Below, in pieces: positions 36,516-47,701 of a DNA stretch of 64,000 nucleotides. The stretch lies in NCBI GenBank assembly GCA_946807835.1, contig OX327696.1:9932501-9996500 (forward strand), written 5' to 3'. The position numbers were made by a program, and so were the translations under genes. The stretch's first letter is position 1. Each line of letters starts with the position of its first letter. The notes under the pieces are model-generated. The model ran no database searches, was not told the DNA's origin, and was given only the letters and a program-made list of their open reading frames with translations. Source of the stretch: Ailanthus altissimus (lineage: Eukaryota > Streptophyta > Magnoliopsida > Sapindales > Simaroubaceae).

Positions 36516-37914
36516 AAATAATATCAATTTTAATTTTATATTTTCTTAATGATTTGAAATTTGAATTATAAGACCAAAATTTTGATTTTATTTTAAAACT
36601 ACAAATTCATACATAAATATCACATCTAAAAAATATAATATTTATTTGTTTAAATAAAACAATTGTCAAAGCATCCAAACTAAGTTTTATAAATAGTATA
36701 AAGCATCTCAAACGATATCTTAAAAAACTACAATAGTTCCATAAGCATATATAAATGATATCAAAGTAAATTGTTAAAAATATCCCAATATATGAAGATT
36801 AAACACATAGTTGCCAAAAGCAAATTGCACAAACAAACACTCCACCAAAGAGTTGGGAGAAAATCCATCAAGAATGTCCTCTTGAAGATAGGAGCATTTT
36901 TCCATATAGCATATATTTGCATCCAACAAATATAAGGGGTGCAATGAAACCATTCCTTACTATGATGCCTAGGATGCTGCTTAGCTTGGTGGATGTAGGA
37001 CCAATGGCTCCCCCGACTATTGATGGTGACTTTTATCCACTCACTCTTTCACATATCCTTCAAGAATTGGCAGTTTATGAATCCTCATCCCTTCATCTTC
37101 TTTTATGAGAGCCTATATGACTCGAATTGTTGGTAGAGGCTCTTTAAAACTTGTCGGGGCTCAGGTTGTTGATATGTGAGGCCTTCTTAAACTTACAACT
37201 ATTAGCTAGGCCTGTTAATCACGTGGTCTTCCAAGTGCCTCTGATATCACATTGTACACCAAAATCAAATTAACTTAATTTCATGATATCTATAATCATA
37301 CTTTTTCATATTATGTAATTATGTAACTATTGGCCTTCTTTATGTAAGAAAAATTAGGAAAAGTTGTAGCTTTTACTATAATATGGATAAAACATCAAAT
37401 AAAATAACAAAACAACTTTTGTTTTTCAAATTTTGAAGTAATTATAAGAATAGTAGCAAACACTTCTAAAAGCTTCAAAGCAAACAACTTTTCCAAATTA
37501 TTTTTTTAGCTCTTGAATTCAACACAAAAGATGATATCAAATTTCAATTTTTCATTACATTTGTGGTTTTGGTGCAAACGCCATTATTATCTTTTGATAC
37601 TCCAAAAATCTTAAAAATTTTCTCCTTTAGCTCTCATTTTGGAAGCTATTTCACAGTAGAATCACAAGAAAGAAAGATCAACAATTCAATACATTACTTA
37701 CAAGGGTAAACTTATTGAATAAAGAGGCTATTAGAACAGGGTAAATTTTCATCATCACATGAGAAGGAATAAATATGAATGCCCAAAGATAGATGGCCAG
37801 ATAAGGATCTTTTTTTCTATAACCACAGAATGAACATTTAACATAGTGAAGGAGAAAAAACAAAAGCTAGAAAGAAAGTATCAATATGTAATTGATTCTA
37901 AAAAATCCTCAGCC

Positions 37915-38052
37915 ATTACATTTGCCAGCTTCAAAAGCATGGGTTAATGCCTCATTAATTTCATGGCAAACTTGATCAATTACTTATTGGGATTTAGAGG
38001 AGGACAACTTTTGCTTCTTAGTAATACGATCAAAGGAATTTCTTACAGAAAT
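37915..38052 (-). pseudogene. Captured exon similar to RMD5/GID2 N-terminus
   Basis: On the minus strand the frame reads NSFDRITKKQKLSSSKSQ, a TAA, then VIDQVCHEINEALTHA. From memory of the family, this closely matches the N-terminus of plant RMD5 homologues, the RING subunit of the GID/CTLH ubiquitin ligase ('..AFDR..KKQKLSSSK.QE..DQ...EIE.AL'). The TAA stands where a Gln-Glu pair is expected (GAA to TAA). The LisH, CTLH and RING parts are absent. It lies inside the CACTA element among other exon-like pieces, so it is best read as a transduplicated, dead gene fragment. It could also mark a chimeric transcript. Confidence 0.6.
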
Positions 38053-38139
38053 GCACAGGTAGTTTGCTTAGACATTATATAAAGAGAACATAAAAATGTA
38101 TACTCCCCTAATTAATAAGTGTGAATCTAATTACCAAAG

Positions 38140-38510
38140 GATTGATATGTAAAGACCCCAGCCCTTGCCTGAAGCCATAAACAGCTCATTCATCTCTGGC
38201 TTATAATCATTCAAGAAATTTCATATTTCAATAGAACAAAAATACCAAACTATCTTCACTTTCTTTTTCTTGTGTTGGTGTCATGTAGATTTGCACAAGC
38301 TTACCGATACTAATCTCAGCACCGCCTGCACGGTAAAGAATCAGGGAATCATATCGAAAGTATTTCATGCTGTCATACGTGAAGAACTCTATAGAACTGG
38401 ACGCCTTTATTCTTGCGACCAACTCCTCCTTTAATGCCTTATTTAAAATTAAGATTCTCATCTATTTCAGCCTCTTCAAGGCACCACATTTGGCATTAAA
38501 ATCTAGCCTA
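38140..38510 (-). pseudogene. Captured exon-like sequence of unknown origin (1)
   Basis: On the minus strand 38461-38228 reads NKALKEELVARIKASSSIEF, then FTYDSMKYFRYDSLILYRAG and VQIYMTPTQEKESEDSLVFL. A further piece at about 38215-38150 reads DYKPEMNELFMASGKGWG. Amino-acid composition and uninterrupted charged helices look like a real protein rather than random AT-rich DNA. I do not recognise the family. It precedes the RMD5-like fragment on the same strand, so it could be an upstream part of the same capture or of a second gene. Confidence 0.45.
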
Positions 38511-38722
38511 GTATTCAAAGATGACATAACAAATAAGATGAAGTAGTCCTCAACACACTAAAACAATTCTCAATGCAATAGAATAAGGTAAAACATCAAG
38601 AGAATACATTGCCTTTAACTTAACAAATTATGAAAATTAATACTTTTTTTTCAAATATATTATCAATAAAAATAGAATATTTTTAATTGTCCAAAATGAC
38701 CATGATCAAGAATAACACAACG

Positions 38723-39025
38723 TCATTCACTATCAACCTTGCAAAGCACATCTTTTGCAAAGTCTTCGAGGCCTTCCACTATTATGTTCCTAGAAGTTTC
38801 TAGAATGCTAGTGAAGCCTTCCTCCGCTGTTACTAGTGCGATTTCGTTACTAAAAATGCTGACTTCATACGGCAAAATATAGCCACACCTAAACGAATTT
38901 TGACCATTAAATGTAAAAGATAAGCAGAGAATTGTATTTGGTTGAGGAAATTTAACAAATACTGGAATACCTAGTTCAGCCTTTATCAGAGGTATGTGTG
39001 CATGAAAAGAAAGACTCGTATCCAT
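38723..39025 (-). pseudogene. Captured exon-like sequence of unknown origin (2)
   Basis: A 100-codon minus-strand frame reads FHAHIPLIKAELGIPVFVKF, then PQPNTILCLSFTFNGQNSFR and EEGFTSILETSRNIIVEGLE. It has protein-like composition with alternating beta-type and helical stretches and ends ...CKVDSE at 38723. A possible splice donor (AAG|GTTGAT) lies just before the stop, so it may be an exon. I do not recognise the family. The upstream codon is TAA CTG ATG, so a translation start or a break falls there. It lies in the CACTA interior. Confidence 0.45.
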
Positions 39026-40713
39026 CAGTTATTACTATATTTCATTTCAATTCCTACCTTCTGAACTTTGTTTCCTATTTTGGCACAAATTATCAAAATT
39101 AGAGAACTTTGACAACATGTACAAAAGTGAAATTATGTAAATATGAACCTGGAAGAAGATGATGTCGACATCGAACGAGTCAAGTAATTAATTGAAGAGC
39201 AACCAAATTATTACTGAAATTTTTTTCAAATATTTTGCAAATAACAACAACCAAGACTAACTTCACTACCAACAACCAAATTATTATAGAAATGTTTTTC
39301 AAATATTGTAGAAAGAACAACAACAAAGACTAACTTAAGTGCCACACATTTTCAAATATTGACTTTTTTTTTCTATAATTTAAATATTGTACGAATGATT
39401 AACAACCAAGAATAGCAAGCATGCTACACATTTTCAAATGACAAAATGAAAGTCAACTAAAAAAAACCCAAAAAACAAAGGCATATGTCGATTAAGCAAC
39501 CAAATTCATTGCAATATCAAAATATTAACAACATAAAGTATCCCAACAACAACTCTTTACCTTAAACAACATTAACAACATATTAAGAACATATCATTCA
39601 AGTGGCAAAAAACCCACTAATTTAACCAATATCAAAATAGATAAAAAAAATAGATTTAAAAATTTTCAAAAACTTTGCTAATTCCTTTAAACAAAAAAAT
39701 TCACCATGTAAACACACATTTACAGCATATAGAATAGACCTGCTCATTTAACCAAAAGTAAAATTATGAGAGAGATAGTTACCAATTACCAGCTTCGAAA
39801 GAGAGAGAGAAACATTTTTGCTTTAAACCCTAGGGTTCCTTTTTGTTTTAATGCATGGTGCAGTGCCAAGAGAGAGAGAAACAATTTAGATTAACAATTT
39901 TTTTTTTGTTTCATGAGAGAAAGAGTCAATTTTAATTTTTGTAAAAGACAATTAGCGATTGATTTCTGAGATCGATGATTTTGGCTAAGTCTGCAAAGTC
40001 GATCTACAAAGTGAATAAGAAGAAGCTTAGGGCTTTGTTTTACATATATTGTATGCCCCCAAATGACGTTGTTTCAGGGGGCTTTCTTTTTTGTTTTAAC
40101 ATATAATGCCCAAAACTACGTTGGGTGTTATATTAGTTTTTATAAAATTAAAATATTTTAATTATTAATTTTTTAAATAAAAAAAATTTGATACTATAAT
40201 ATCACTAATTCATTGACACTTTATTTTTTAATATTATAGTATCAATAATTTATTAACACTTCATTTTATTGATACTAAAGTATTAACAATGATTTTTATT
40301 GACACTATTTTAAAAAATATAAGTAATATGATATCAATAAAACCTATTTTTGTAATAATAAATCTCAGTATGATAGAATGACTCTATGTACAAATAGTTG
40401 AACACGACACAAAAAGAAAATAATATTTTAAACTTAATATGTAACAATGATCAAAATATATATGTTGAAGTGAGGGCCTGCATAAAAAAAGACATTTGAT
40501 TAATATTTGTACGAGTTCTTTTTTATTCTTTTCTCCCTTCGCAATATAGGGGGCAGAGAGAGTTGGCTCCCTTCGGGGCGTTGGGTCGAAAGCAAAAAGA
40601 AGAGAGAGATCAATTGGATAACTGATCCAAAATTTCTTGCCGTGAATTAATTAAACACAGAAGACAAGACTCGTATAAAAGAGTAAAGAAGTGATATAAA
40701 TAAATAAAAAGTT

Positions 40714-42611
40714 TTACTCACGCAGCAACATAAAAGCTTTGGACAAAATAGCCCTAAACCTTTGTACATCTAGCTTTACATTTTGTTTCTGCAGGTAGAT
40801 GGAATTAACTGCACTCCATCCTAGTTTATGAACTGACACAGGGTTACTCAAAACTATATGATCAAGTGGGTAGTGCTTAATCAGAGAGCTTTCTTTTACC
40901 TTTATCTTATAATCTAAGTATCTGATATCCATGTCCATTGAAGGGTCCCCAAAATCATCTGTTGCCAACCGGTCGATCTCTCCTAAGGGTACTATCTGAA
41001 TCAGAATTGCATTGTCAGGAAGGAAGACCATGTTCGTCAGTCCAGCTCCATGAACTCCCATTAACACATCGCATGAATTCACAATTTGAGCAAATTTTGA
41101 TAAATCAGTTGATAAATTTGTCTCTGCTACCACTACTTCATAGCCCAAGCTTCTGGCTGTTTTACAAATTCTATCAATATTCTTAAATGAACGTGACTTT
41201 GCCCTGGATATGTTCAATAACCTAGGCCTTCTATCGTCACCTTTCCGCAGTTTGATCGCTTTAGTTCTCTTCAAAGAGTAAGTGCTTCTGAGGAATTGCC
41301 TGAAATCTTTCATTGATAACCCAGTTGGAGATTTTGAAGGATGAATGCTCAGCTCTTTGTGAAATTTCAGGCCAATAATCATTCTTGAGAAGCAATGAAT
41401 CTTATCTTCTCTATCAATCTCGATAATCTCATACCTAGATAGTTTCTCAAGAATGTTTTGGAAATTGGTGATCCACCAAGGTCTATAATCTGTTACAAGA
41501 AGCTGCAGTTTGCCATTAAACTGCAGAGAAATGTATACAGTGGAATCACCAAGTCGCTAAAATCATGGAAATGATTCCCTGAAAATCCTCCCATAGAGAA
41601 AAGAACAGCGGGGACACCGTGATTGAGTTTACAATGGGGAATATCTTTATGGTCCGTCGCCAAATTTACTGACCAGTTCTTGACAAGGTTCATTGCTGCT
41701 GCATTATTTTTTCTTGTATAAGGCTTCACAGTCCATGAATTGTTTGTCACCGGAGTGTCTGTTTGTAATGAAGCAATGAAAACAGTGGAGGATTTCCCAT
41801 GAACCCTAATGTCGCCGGTGATTTTGAAAACATCTGATCTTGCTTCCAAGAAGTTGCACAGTGACTTGAGCTCCTTTGTTTCACCCTCTCCCTCTGCTTC
41901 TGGAATAATATCATAAAATCACTTTCTGAATCGTACGTAATATATAGTCCTTCCGAGTAAATGGCGAGTTAGCATAATTTGTTCATTTATTAGCTCGAAT
42001 TGAATACCTGATACTTACTTCATCGCTTGACTCAAAAGTTTAAACTCTGAAGTAAAGATCAACATTAATGTTTAAGGATCACATATCTAAATATGATAAT
42101 AATTATGACGACCCAAATTCATATTTACATCATCAAGTGTCCGGTACCTAAATTCCTTGAGATGCTTGTATTCTTGATCACTAACGTTTCATGACTAGCA
42201 TTCATCGACATTTTTAAACTCACTGCATGAGAAATAGAAAAAAAAGAAAGGTGGAACAAGAAAATATATATTCCTTTGGCATTGTTGTAGCGGTTTCAAA
42301 ATTAAGCAGGTATAATTGCTTTGTTGATGAGATATATATACTGTATCTATATTAATGGTTACAGAAATTGAATGATTTAAGCACAAATAATTATTTAATA
42401 TTTCTCTAGCATTGAAAATGAGGGCATTAATTAACAACTTACAAGCTGATAATTGGCAGAAATAAATCTTGAAAACAATCCAAATGCTCAATGCCACAAC
42501 CAAGCTTCCAAGGGCTCCATATCTCAACCTCTTCTGCTCATTCCTTAATGAAAATACCTTGCAGTTCATTTTTGGTCGATGGCCAGTCACTGTTTGGCTA
42601 CATCCAAGCAT
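40714..42611 (-). pseudogene. GT61-family glycosyltransferase with one frameshift
   Basis: Paralogue of the gene at 6111-7911. Exons on the minus strand are 42611-42443, 42222-42148 and 41899-40714, with introns of 220 and 248 bp. Donors are GTAAGT and GTACCG, acceptors are AG, and all junctions are phase 1. An alternative Met at 42569 is more like relatives (MNCKVFSLRNEQKRL). Exon 1 encodes a basic tail and membrane anchor; the 75-bp exon 2 a short stem (KMSMNASHETLVI). Exon 3 holds the catalytic domain with MGGFSGNHFHDFSD and VHGAGLTNMVFLPDN. Near 41529-41541, right after DLVIPLY, there is one base fewer than in gene 1, and the frame is lost. The alternate frame then stays open (FNGKLQLLVTDYRPWW) into the rest. 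With the base restored in principle the length would be about 476 residues; as it stands, translation ends within ten codons. It is a recent pseudogene or a sequence error. Confidence 0.8.
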
Positions 42612-43529
42612 TATTTTAATTTTGACTGCAAAGGGTCATAAGAAGAGGCCTATATATGTATTGATAGACGTGTACGTTTTGCCTGAATTTGATTAATTAT
42701 TTGCTTACACTTAAGCTAATGAGTGCCAGGACAATCATCATTTTGTCTTTGTTTTGTTTATATGTAGTTGTTCTGTTTATGACGGCAACGAACCGCTGGC
42801 CATGGCCATGGGATATTCAACCTTTAAAGAAACGAGCCAACTAAAGTTGTTAACCATAACTATGATTGATGGCATTAATGTGGTTGTTGCTCGTATTGCA
42901 CTTTTAGTTAGCACTGATGATTATTTATACATTCATTTTATGTTCTGTCGCATTCTAACAGTATCAAAGTTTTAGAAAGACTTAAATGAGATGGGTGTAC
43001 TACATCATTCGTGTGTCTATTTAATAAAAGTCAGTCACATGTACATTTATTTTAAAATTATCTAATTACATTAAAAGAATTTAGAAAATAAAAACTAAAG
43101 CATGTACGAAAATTTACTAAATAATCTCATTAAAGCTGTCTTACCTAATTTTTTTCTTTCAAAATTATTTTTTGGGACGGAATTGAGAAACAGCTATGTG
43201 GCAAAATATCACTTGTTGTAGTGCTATCATGACAATGTAGCAAATTATAACAAGAGGCCAATTTTAAGTAATGAGGATGCATTTTTTTATCGTTTTGTCT
43301 TCAACCTAGAGACAACCTTTAGCAGATCTTGAATCATGCTGGAGGATCTACTCTTAAAAAATTAAATAAAATATTTCTATGGCCATGTAGAAGAAGAACA
43401 TTTTGTACAAAGAGAGGCATGTGGCCTAGGCTAAAGTTGAAGCAATTGTGCCCTTATAGTTGAATAAGTTGGTGCTTTGTGATTAAATAACTGATCACGT
43501 TTAGAAGAGGCTATTTTTCTTTAGCCATA
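42612..43529. other. Upstream region of GT61 gene 2; no further gene
   Basis: Should contain the promoter of the minus-strand GT61 copy. Short frames at 42469-42696 and 42754-42975 have no family similarity; the first overlaps exon 1 in antisense. I see no clear TATA box or other element. Confidence 0.4.
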
Positions 43530-44953
43530 AGGATTGCAAGGGATCCTTTTTCTCTTGCTTCCAATTTTCTTTCATTTTTTTATGAATAGTTTTGATGACG
43601 TTTATTTTGCCGAAGTCCATGGTTCTAGTAAATATATTGTAGATACTCTTGCTTTTACTACTTTCTTCAGGTTTCGATGTTCGAGTGATTCAATGGCTAC
43701 GCCCAGACCCATTTGACCTTTATGCATATAGATTAGCTTATGAAGACTGATTCCACTCTTGTGGGTAAAGACTTGGTTCTTGATTTGCTACCTACTGTTG
43801 TCCTCTGACTACACAATTTCTTGTATTTTAGGGAGTTTATCATTTTATAAATGATATTTCTAATTTTAATTTCAAGCCATATGTGTTTTTGTCCAACACT
43901 TTTTAAGTTCTCATTTTTTATTCATATGCTAGTAATTATGCTCATTTCGTTTGCCCATTCTTTGCTAAGGATGGTTTATTTACTCTTTCTAGGTATTATC
44001 TAACTGTGAAATTGAGTTATTTGTTGTATTTGAATAAGAATATGGAGTTTGTTCCTATGTTATACCAACTTAAAAATAGTTTTTTAGGAAATCTGGGTTG
44101 CATCATGGTTGCCTCCTTTTAGGAAGGCTCCAACTAGTTTCCGAAAGATGTTTGATAAACTTTGTCACCCTAGTCTCAATGAGTTTAAAGGATTGAAAGG
44201 AATGGCCTTGAAGTTTGTTAGCCCCACTTGTGTTGGAAAGATTTTGCTAAACCAAAAAGCTTATTGGAAGGCTTCTTTAACAGCTTTTGTTGAGTCTTAC
44301 AAGAGTCCGTTGGAGATTTGAATCTATCTCATGAGGTTAATGTTTCCACTATGTTGAAGGGAAGCTCAATTTCAACTATTAATGTGGTTAGTAAGGCCTA
44401 TATGCCTTATACTGTGATTGCGAGCAGTTTGAGTAAAGTTGTTGGTTCTGAGAAATCGGTTGTCATAAGTAGTAAGAAAGAGTCAGCTAAGAAAGTTGTT
44501 GTTAAGAAGATTCCAACTACTAGTTGGACGTTTATCACTTGTTCTCTCTTTTTTTCTTAAAAAAAAAAATCTGCCACCAAGCGACGCACTCTTTGTTGTG
44601 TCGTACTTAAAAAAAGCCATAGAATATCAAAAGAGCCTTAAATGGGTACTCTTGTCTTGACTGAACAGATATCTTCTTAAAAAGATTAAAGGTGTTAAGG
44701 GGAAGGGTTATTTCAGTCCTGGAAATTCTTCAGATGAGGAGGAGGTTCTTGCATTTAAAAGGGAAAGGACGAGGCTGTAGGATGTAAACCTAAGTTACAT
44801 ATCTAAAACTTAAAGTTGTATTCTTTTATATTGTTTGCTTCCCTCTATGCTATTTGTTCTTGGATCTATTTGATTGACAAGAGAAGGTTGAACCTCTTGA
44901 GGATATGATCAGAAATATTGCTAAGAAGTATGGTAAAGAGGGTGATAGAGGTC
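43530..44953 (+). pseudogene. Unidentified decayed coding region, 5' part
   Basis: Plus-strand text is protein-like over broken frames: SNTF..LIFYSYASNYAHFV, CPFFAKDGLFTLSRYYLTVK, MEFVPMLYQLKNSFLGNLG, KMFDKLCHPSLNEFKGLKG, LSHEVNVSTMLKGSSIST and a lysine-rich stretch near 44460-44510. Then come GKGYFSPGNSSDEEEVLAF and DMIRNIAKKYGKEGDRGRR up to the Copia insertion. Composition suggests a plant transposon-associated or plant-mobile-domain-like protein, but I cannot assign a family. The reading resumes at 49644 after the Copia element. Confidence 0.45.
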
Positions 44954-44958
44954 GTAGG

Positions 44959-45279
44959 TGATAACAAATTAGTTTTTTTTAGCAGAACCTTAGATCACTA
45001 AGATCATGTATATGAGAAAGTGATTATATTTGAATGAAAGGCTACTGGAAAAGGAGATATGTTTTCTTTATTGAATACTGAAATTTATACATAAACTACA
45101 TCTAGGATAAGTGGAAATTGAATCCATTAATAACAACTTTTTAAATTTAAAAAATAAACTCTTAAACTAAAGAATTTGCATCCTACTAAAAATCTACTAA
45201 GTAAACGGAATTCAAATATAACTCAATATCTTGCTGATTTTAAACTTATTTTTTGTCCAAAAAATATCAAAATTCAACA
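44959..45279 (-). repeat. 3' LTR of Copia element 2
   Basis: On the minus strand it starts TGTTGAATTTTGATATT and ends GTTATCA. It aligns along its whole length with 49311-49638. The polypurine tract AAGGAGGAG abuts its start, and the RNase H stop codon TGA lies within the first six LTR bases. Confidence 0.88.
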
Positions 45280-45825
45280 CTCCTCCTTGATATTTTTCTT
45301 AAGAACACCAAGTTTACTTCTCAAATACTTAAACTGAGCTCTTGGAAGAGCTTTGGTCATTATGTCTGCAAACTGCTCTTGAGTATTGCAATGAATCAAC
45401 TTGATTTCCCATAACTTCTCAACTTCTCTATTGGCATAGAACTTGACATTTATGTGTTTAGTTCTACTATGATGTACTGGGTTCTTTGCTATGGCTATGG
45501 CAGACTTGTTATCAACCCAGATAACAGTACCATCTTGTTCATGTTGTCCAATATCAATCAAGATCTTTTTTAGCCAAATAGCTTGGTTTGTGGCATTTGT
45601 AGTAGAGATATATTCTGCTTCTACTGAAGATTGAGCTACTACTACTTGTTTATTAGAATTCCAAGAAAACACTATACTTTCAAATGAAAACACATATCCA
45701 GAAGTGCTTTTCGAATCATCTAAGCTATCTGTCCAGTCACTATCACAGTATCCTTGTAACTGATCATTATTTTCTTTGACAAACCATAAACCATAATTTA
45801 ATGTGCCTTTAATGTACCTTAACAC
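45274..45825 (-). pseudogene. Copia 2 RNase H, intact reading of a dead pol
   Basis: A 183-codon frame contains the Copia RNase H blocks: QGYCDSDWTDSLDDSKSTSG, VVVAQSSVEAEYISTTNAT, VDNKSAIAIAKNPVHHSRTK and QEQFADIMTKALPRAQFKYL. Catalytic Asp and Glu positions (CDSDW, EAEY, DNKSA) are retained. It is the C-terminal end of a polyprotein whose upstream parts are broken, so this open frame is a remnant rather than a gene. Confidence 0.9.
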
Positions 45826-46199
45826 TCTCTTTTCAGTTGTAAGATGATTCTTACTTTGGTGAGTGCATAAATCTAGAGAGAAGACTTGTTGGAAACATGA
45901 TATCTGCTCTAGTTGCTGTTAGATATAACATATTTCCAATAATGCTTCTATGTACAGAAGCATCATTTTTTCCTCTTCATCATCTTTCTTGAATTTTACA
46001 TTTATAACCAAATATGTTGCTATTGATTTGACATTGAACATCTAGAACTATTTTAGCATTTCAGTAGCATATTTTTATGAAAAATGAAGATACCCGAGTC
46101 ATCTTGGAAAAACTCCATTCCTAAGAAATAGTTCATTGTCCCTAAATTTGACATATCAAACTCATCTTTCATTTTTTCTTTAAACTGCATCACAACATT

Positions 46200-47700
46200 A
46201 GAATCTTCTCCTATTACTAATAAATCATCAACATAAAATGAAACAATCAGCTCCAGTTTGCTTTCTTTCTTAGGACATATAAAGTAGCTTCATTGTAGCT
46301 CCTTTGAAATCCTTGCATAAGTATCCATCAATCTTGTTGTAATCTATATAAGACCTTGTAGAGTTTATACATTTTGCTTTCATTTTTTAGTATCACAAAA
46401 CCCTCTGGTTACTCAACATAAATATCCTCCTCAAGTCAACCATTTAAGAAAGCTAACTTGACATCCAAATGATAGACTTTCCAACCTAATTTGGTAGCAA
46501 GAGCAACTAATATTCTAATTGTGTAATGTTTTACAACTGGGGCAAACATATCGATATAATCTATACCAAGCTGTTGAGAGTATCTGTTCACCACTAATCT
46601 TGCTTTTATCTTATTTATATAACTATAAGGAATTAATTTGGTTATATATATCCACTTGACACCAATAATTTTTCGATTGCAATGTGCATCCATCAGCTAC
46701 TAATTTTCATTTCTTTCAATCATGGTGATCTCCTCCTTCATAGCAACCTTCCACTTTTTCACATTTTCCACTTCATCATAATTTGTTGGATCCAATGTTG
46801 CATAGTTATATCTGTCATTGATTTTTGTCATTTTTCTTATCCCTCTTATAGAAATTTATGTATCATAATCATCATCTGATATGATCATTTTGACTTTGAG
46901 TTATTTCAGTAACATTTCCACTATTGATGTCTGTAATGCTTTCTTTTTCCCAGTCCCAATGTACTGCCTCATTTACCTTTATGTCCCTGCTGACAATAAC
47001 TTTTTCTGATCTCAAATTGATCACTCTATACCCTTTTGAGATGGAGCTGTATCCTATAAATATCCCTGGTTCAGATTTTTTTAATCCAATTTTCTTCTCT
47101 TTTCATCTAAAACAAGAGTATAACATATGCTACTAAAGTTTTGAGATGTACTATTGATGGTTTCATTCTCGTCCATACTTCATAAGGAGACTTACCATTT
47201 AAGGCCTTAGTAGGTAATAAATTCAGCAAATAAACATCTATATTAACAGCCTCTACCCAAAATGTTTTCTGCATATTCTTTTCAAATAATAAGTACCTAG
47301 CTATCTCTATTATATTCCTATTCTTCCTCTCACTAACTCCATTCTATTAATGAGCATATGGCACAGTTAATTTATGTTTTATTCCTTTATTCTCATAGAA
47401 GCTCATGAACTCTGATGATATATACTTACCACCATTCTCTGATCTTAACATTCTGATTAGTGTCCAGTTTGTTTTTCAACCATAGCCTTGAACATCTTAA
47501 ACTTAGACAAGGTTTTTGATTTTTGCTTAATTAATACACCAAGCAGAACCTTGAGTAATCATCAATGAAAATTAAGAAATATTTGTTGCCATTCAATGAT
47601 AATTCACTAATTGAACCACAAATGTCTGAGTGAATTAACCTCAGTTTTTGATTTTCTCTCCAAATGCCTTCGGTAAATGAAATTTTATGCTACTTTTCAT
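46200..47700 (-). pseudogene. Copia 2 integrase and reverse transcriptase (dead)
   Basis: At 46693-46436 RT reads IIGVKWIYITKLIPYSYINK, ARLVVNRYSQQLGIDYIDMF and VYHLDVKLAFLNG, the first RT blocks of Copia. Near 47340-47120 the integrase end reads ERKNRNIIEIARYLLFEKNM, then NLLPTKALNGKSPYEVWT ('...N.LPTKAL...TPYE.W'). Around 46210-46240 a frame reads LIVSFYVDDLLVI, the catalytic YVDD. Multiple stops and shifts occur. Confidence 0.85.
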
Positions 47701-47701
47701 A

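Larger units (their letters stand above)
36183..40360. mobile_element. CACTA (En/Spm-type) transposon with captured fragments
   Basis: The left end is CACTACTACAAAAATGG, the canonical CACTA terminus. The right end, read as complement, is TATTATTACAAAAATAGG, the same motif with several changes. The flanks are aat (36180-36182) and aat (40361-40363), the 3-bp duplication expected for CACTA, and the host repeat R2 is continuous when the element is removed. Both ends hold arrays of subterminal motifs of the tagtgtcagtgaat type. At 4178 bp it lacks recognisable TNPA/TNPD or DDE transposase domains, so it is non-autonomous. The interior carries fragments that look like host exons on the minus strand, including one similar to RMD5. 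Confidence 0.85.
36028..40650 (+). repeat. LTR-like direct repeat R2, split by a CACTA element
   Basis: 36028-36182 and 40361-40650 together match R1 (33845-34277) in order and orientation; the break is the CACTA element with a 3-bp aat duplication. R2 ends about 60 bp downstream of the stop codon of GT61 gene 2. Confidence 0.7.

Noticed and set aside
41900..42442. Initial reading that GT61 gene 2 lacks its middle exon (exon 1 joined directly to exon 3 gives TAA)
   Set aside because: A 75-bp exon at 42222-42148 with AG acceptor, GT donor and matching phases restores the frame and reads like the family's stem start.
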